Part shown: one piece after another, positions 63,831 to 64,000 of the stretch
How the letters are laid out: each line of letters starts with the position of its first letter
Position numbering within the stretch: the stretch's first letter is position 1
DNA from: an uncultured Alistipes sp.
Lineage (GTDB): Bacteria; Bacteroidota; Bacteroidia; Bacteroidales; Rikenellaceae
Direction: 5' to 3'
NCBI GenBank assembly: GCA_958449275.1
Contig: CAUDHE010000002.1
Location: 1-64,000 of the forward strand
DNA length: 64,000 nucleotides
Notes under the pieces: generated by a model
Databases searched by the model: none
What the model saw: only the letters and a program-made list of their open reading frames with translations
Told to the model about the DNA's origin: nothing
Made by a program: the position numbers and the translations under genes

Positions 63831-64000
63831 TTACAACTCCTTGATACGCACGTTGCGCAGTTTGATACCCTGGCCGTGGCCGAGGAATCCGATGTGGCCC
63901 TTCTTGTTGAACAGGCCCGGGTGATTGAGATGATCCACCGTGTAGGGGTTGTTGTTGCTGCCGTCGGGAGCCACGTTGTGACCCTTGCAGGCCTTGCGTA
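63831..64000 (-). CDS. DUF1080 (3-keto-disaccharide hydrolase-type) protein, C-terminal part
   Basis: Only the last 55 codons and the TAA (63831-63833) are inside the window. They read [20 protein letters not shown] then [11 protein letters not shown], the typical end of the DUF1080 concanavalin-like fold (GHIGFLGHG…RNVRIKEL). Full-length members are secreted or lipoproteins acting on 3-keto-sugars or glycans, about 250-450 aa. The rest lies beyond position 64000. Confidence 0.88.
   Translation of the reverse strand, partial: RKACKGHNVAPDGSNNNPYTVDHLNHPGLFNKKGHIGFLGHGQGIKLRNVRIKEL

Noticed and set aside
1..64000. Mobile elements, prophage, CRISPR array, restriction or toxin-antitoxin systems
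   Set aside because: No transposase, integrase, cas, methylase or toxin-like protein is recognisable, and no long direct repeats were noticed by eye.

Overview
The window comes from a chromosome of the order Bacteroidales, most likely an Alistipes-like (Rikenellaceae) gut commensal. The evidence is a SusC/SusD pair, a Bat/MoxR aerotolerance-type operon, many lipobox signal peptides, high GC for the order, and the Bacteroidota promoter pair (-33 TTTG or TTG, spacer of 19-20 bases, -7 TAnnTTTG) in front of about twenty transcription units. The genus is inferred. Most of the DNA is ordinary core chromosome. I see no insertion sequence, prophage, integrase or CRISPR array.

Layout. 1-3.7 kb: tail of an unknown gene, a Gfo/Idh-like lipoprotein (-), ribosomal protein S1 (+). 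4.1-9.9 kb: six-gene MoxR-DUF58-membrane protein-TPR-VWA-VWA operon (+). 10-14.1 kb: leuS with a coupled glycosidase-like lipoprotein (+). 14.1-21 kb, minus strand: MATE transporter, GlsB-type membrane protein, tRNA-Glu(CTC), OmpA/TPR lipoprotein, pnp, rpsO. 21-29.7 kb, plus strand: apbE, a lipid kinase, an AraC regulator, a lipoprotein whose promoter spacer holds nine G, an Lrp regulator, a DUF4091 glycosidase-like lipoprotein, a short FNT transporter, an esterase. 29.7-33 kb (-): ComEC-type channel and a FadL-type barrel. 33.5-35.2 kb (+): kbl with an Lrp regulator.

35.2-38.8 kb (-) is the most unusual locus. It is a compact five-gene cluster: small secreted protein, VTC-fold polymerase, DUF4956 membrane protein, DUF2490 outer-membrane barrel, and a protein joining a receptor-plug-like segment to a TonB-like C-terminus. 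Together they could make, move and energise an anionic polymer across both membranes, but that is inference.

39-46.7 kb (-): adenosine/ribokinase-family kinase, pfkA, and an orphan susD/susC pair with a leader of about 400 bases containing a run of ten G. 47-57.8 kb (-): EEP lipoprotein with folE (apparently leaderless), an ABC exporter pair, an exported SQR-like flavoprotein, CorA with a coiled-coil lipoprotein, mqnA (futalosine route to menaquinone), an alkaline-phosphatase-superfamily lipoprotein, and a coiled-coil membrane protein. 58.1-63.7 kb (+): Trp/Gly/Asn-rich lipoprotein, OmpP1-type barrel, second EEP lipoprotein, proS. The window ends inside a DUF1080 gene (-).

Calls rest on motif recognition and reading frames only. 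No homology search was run.
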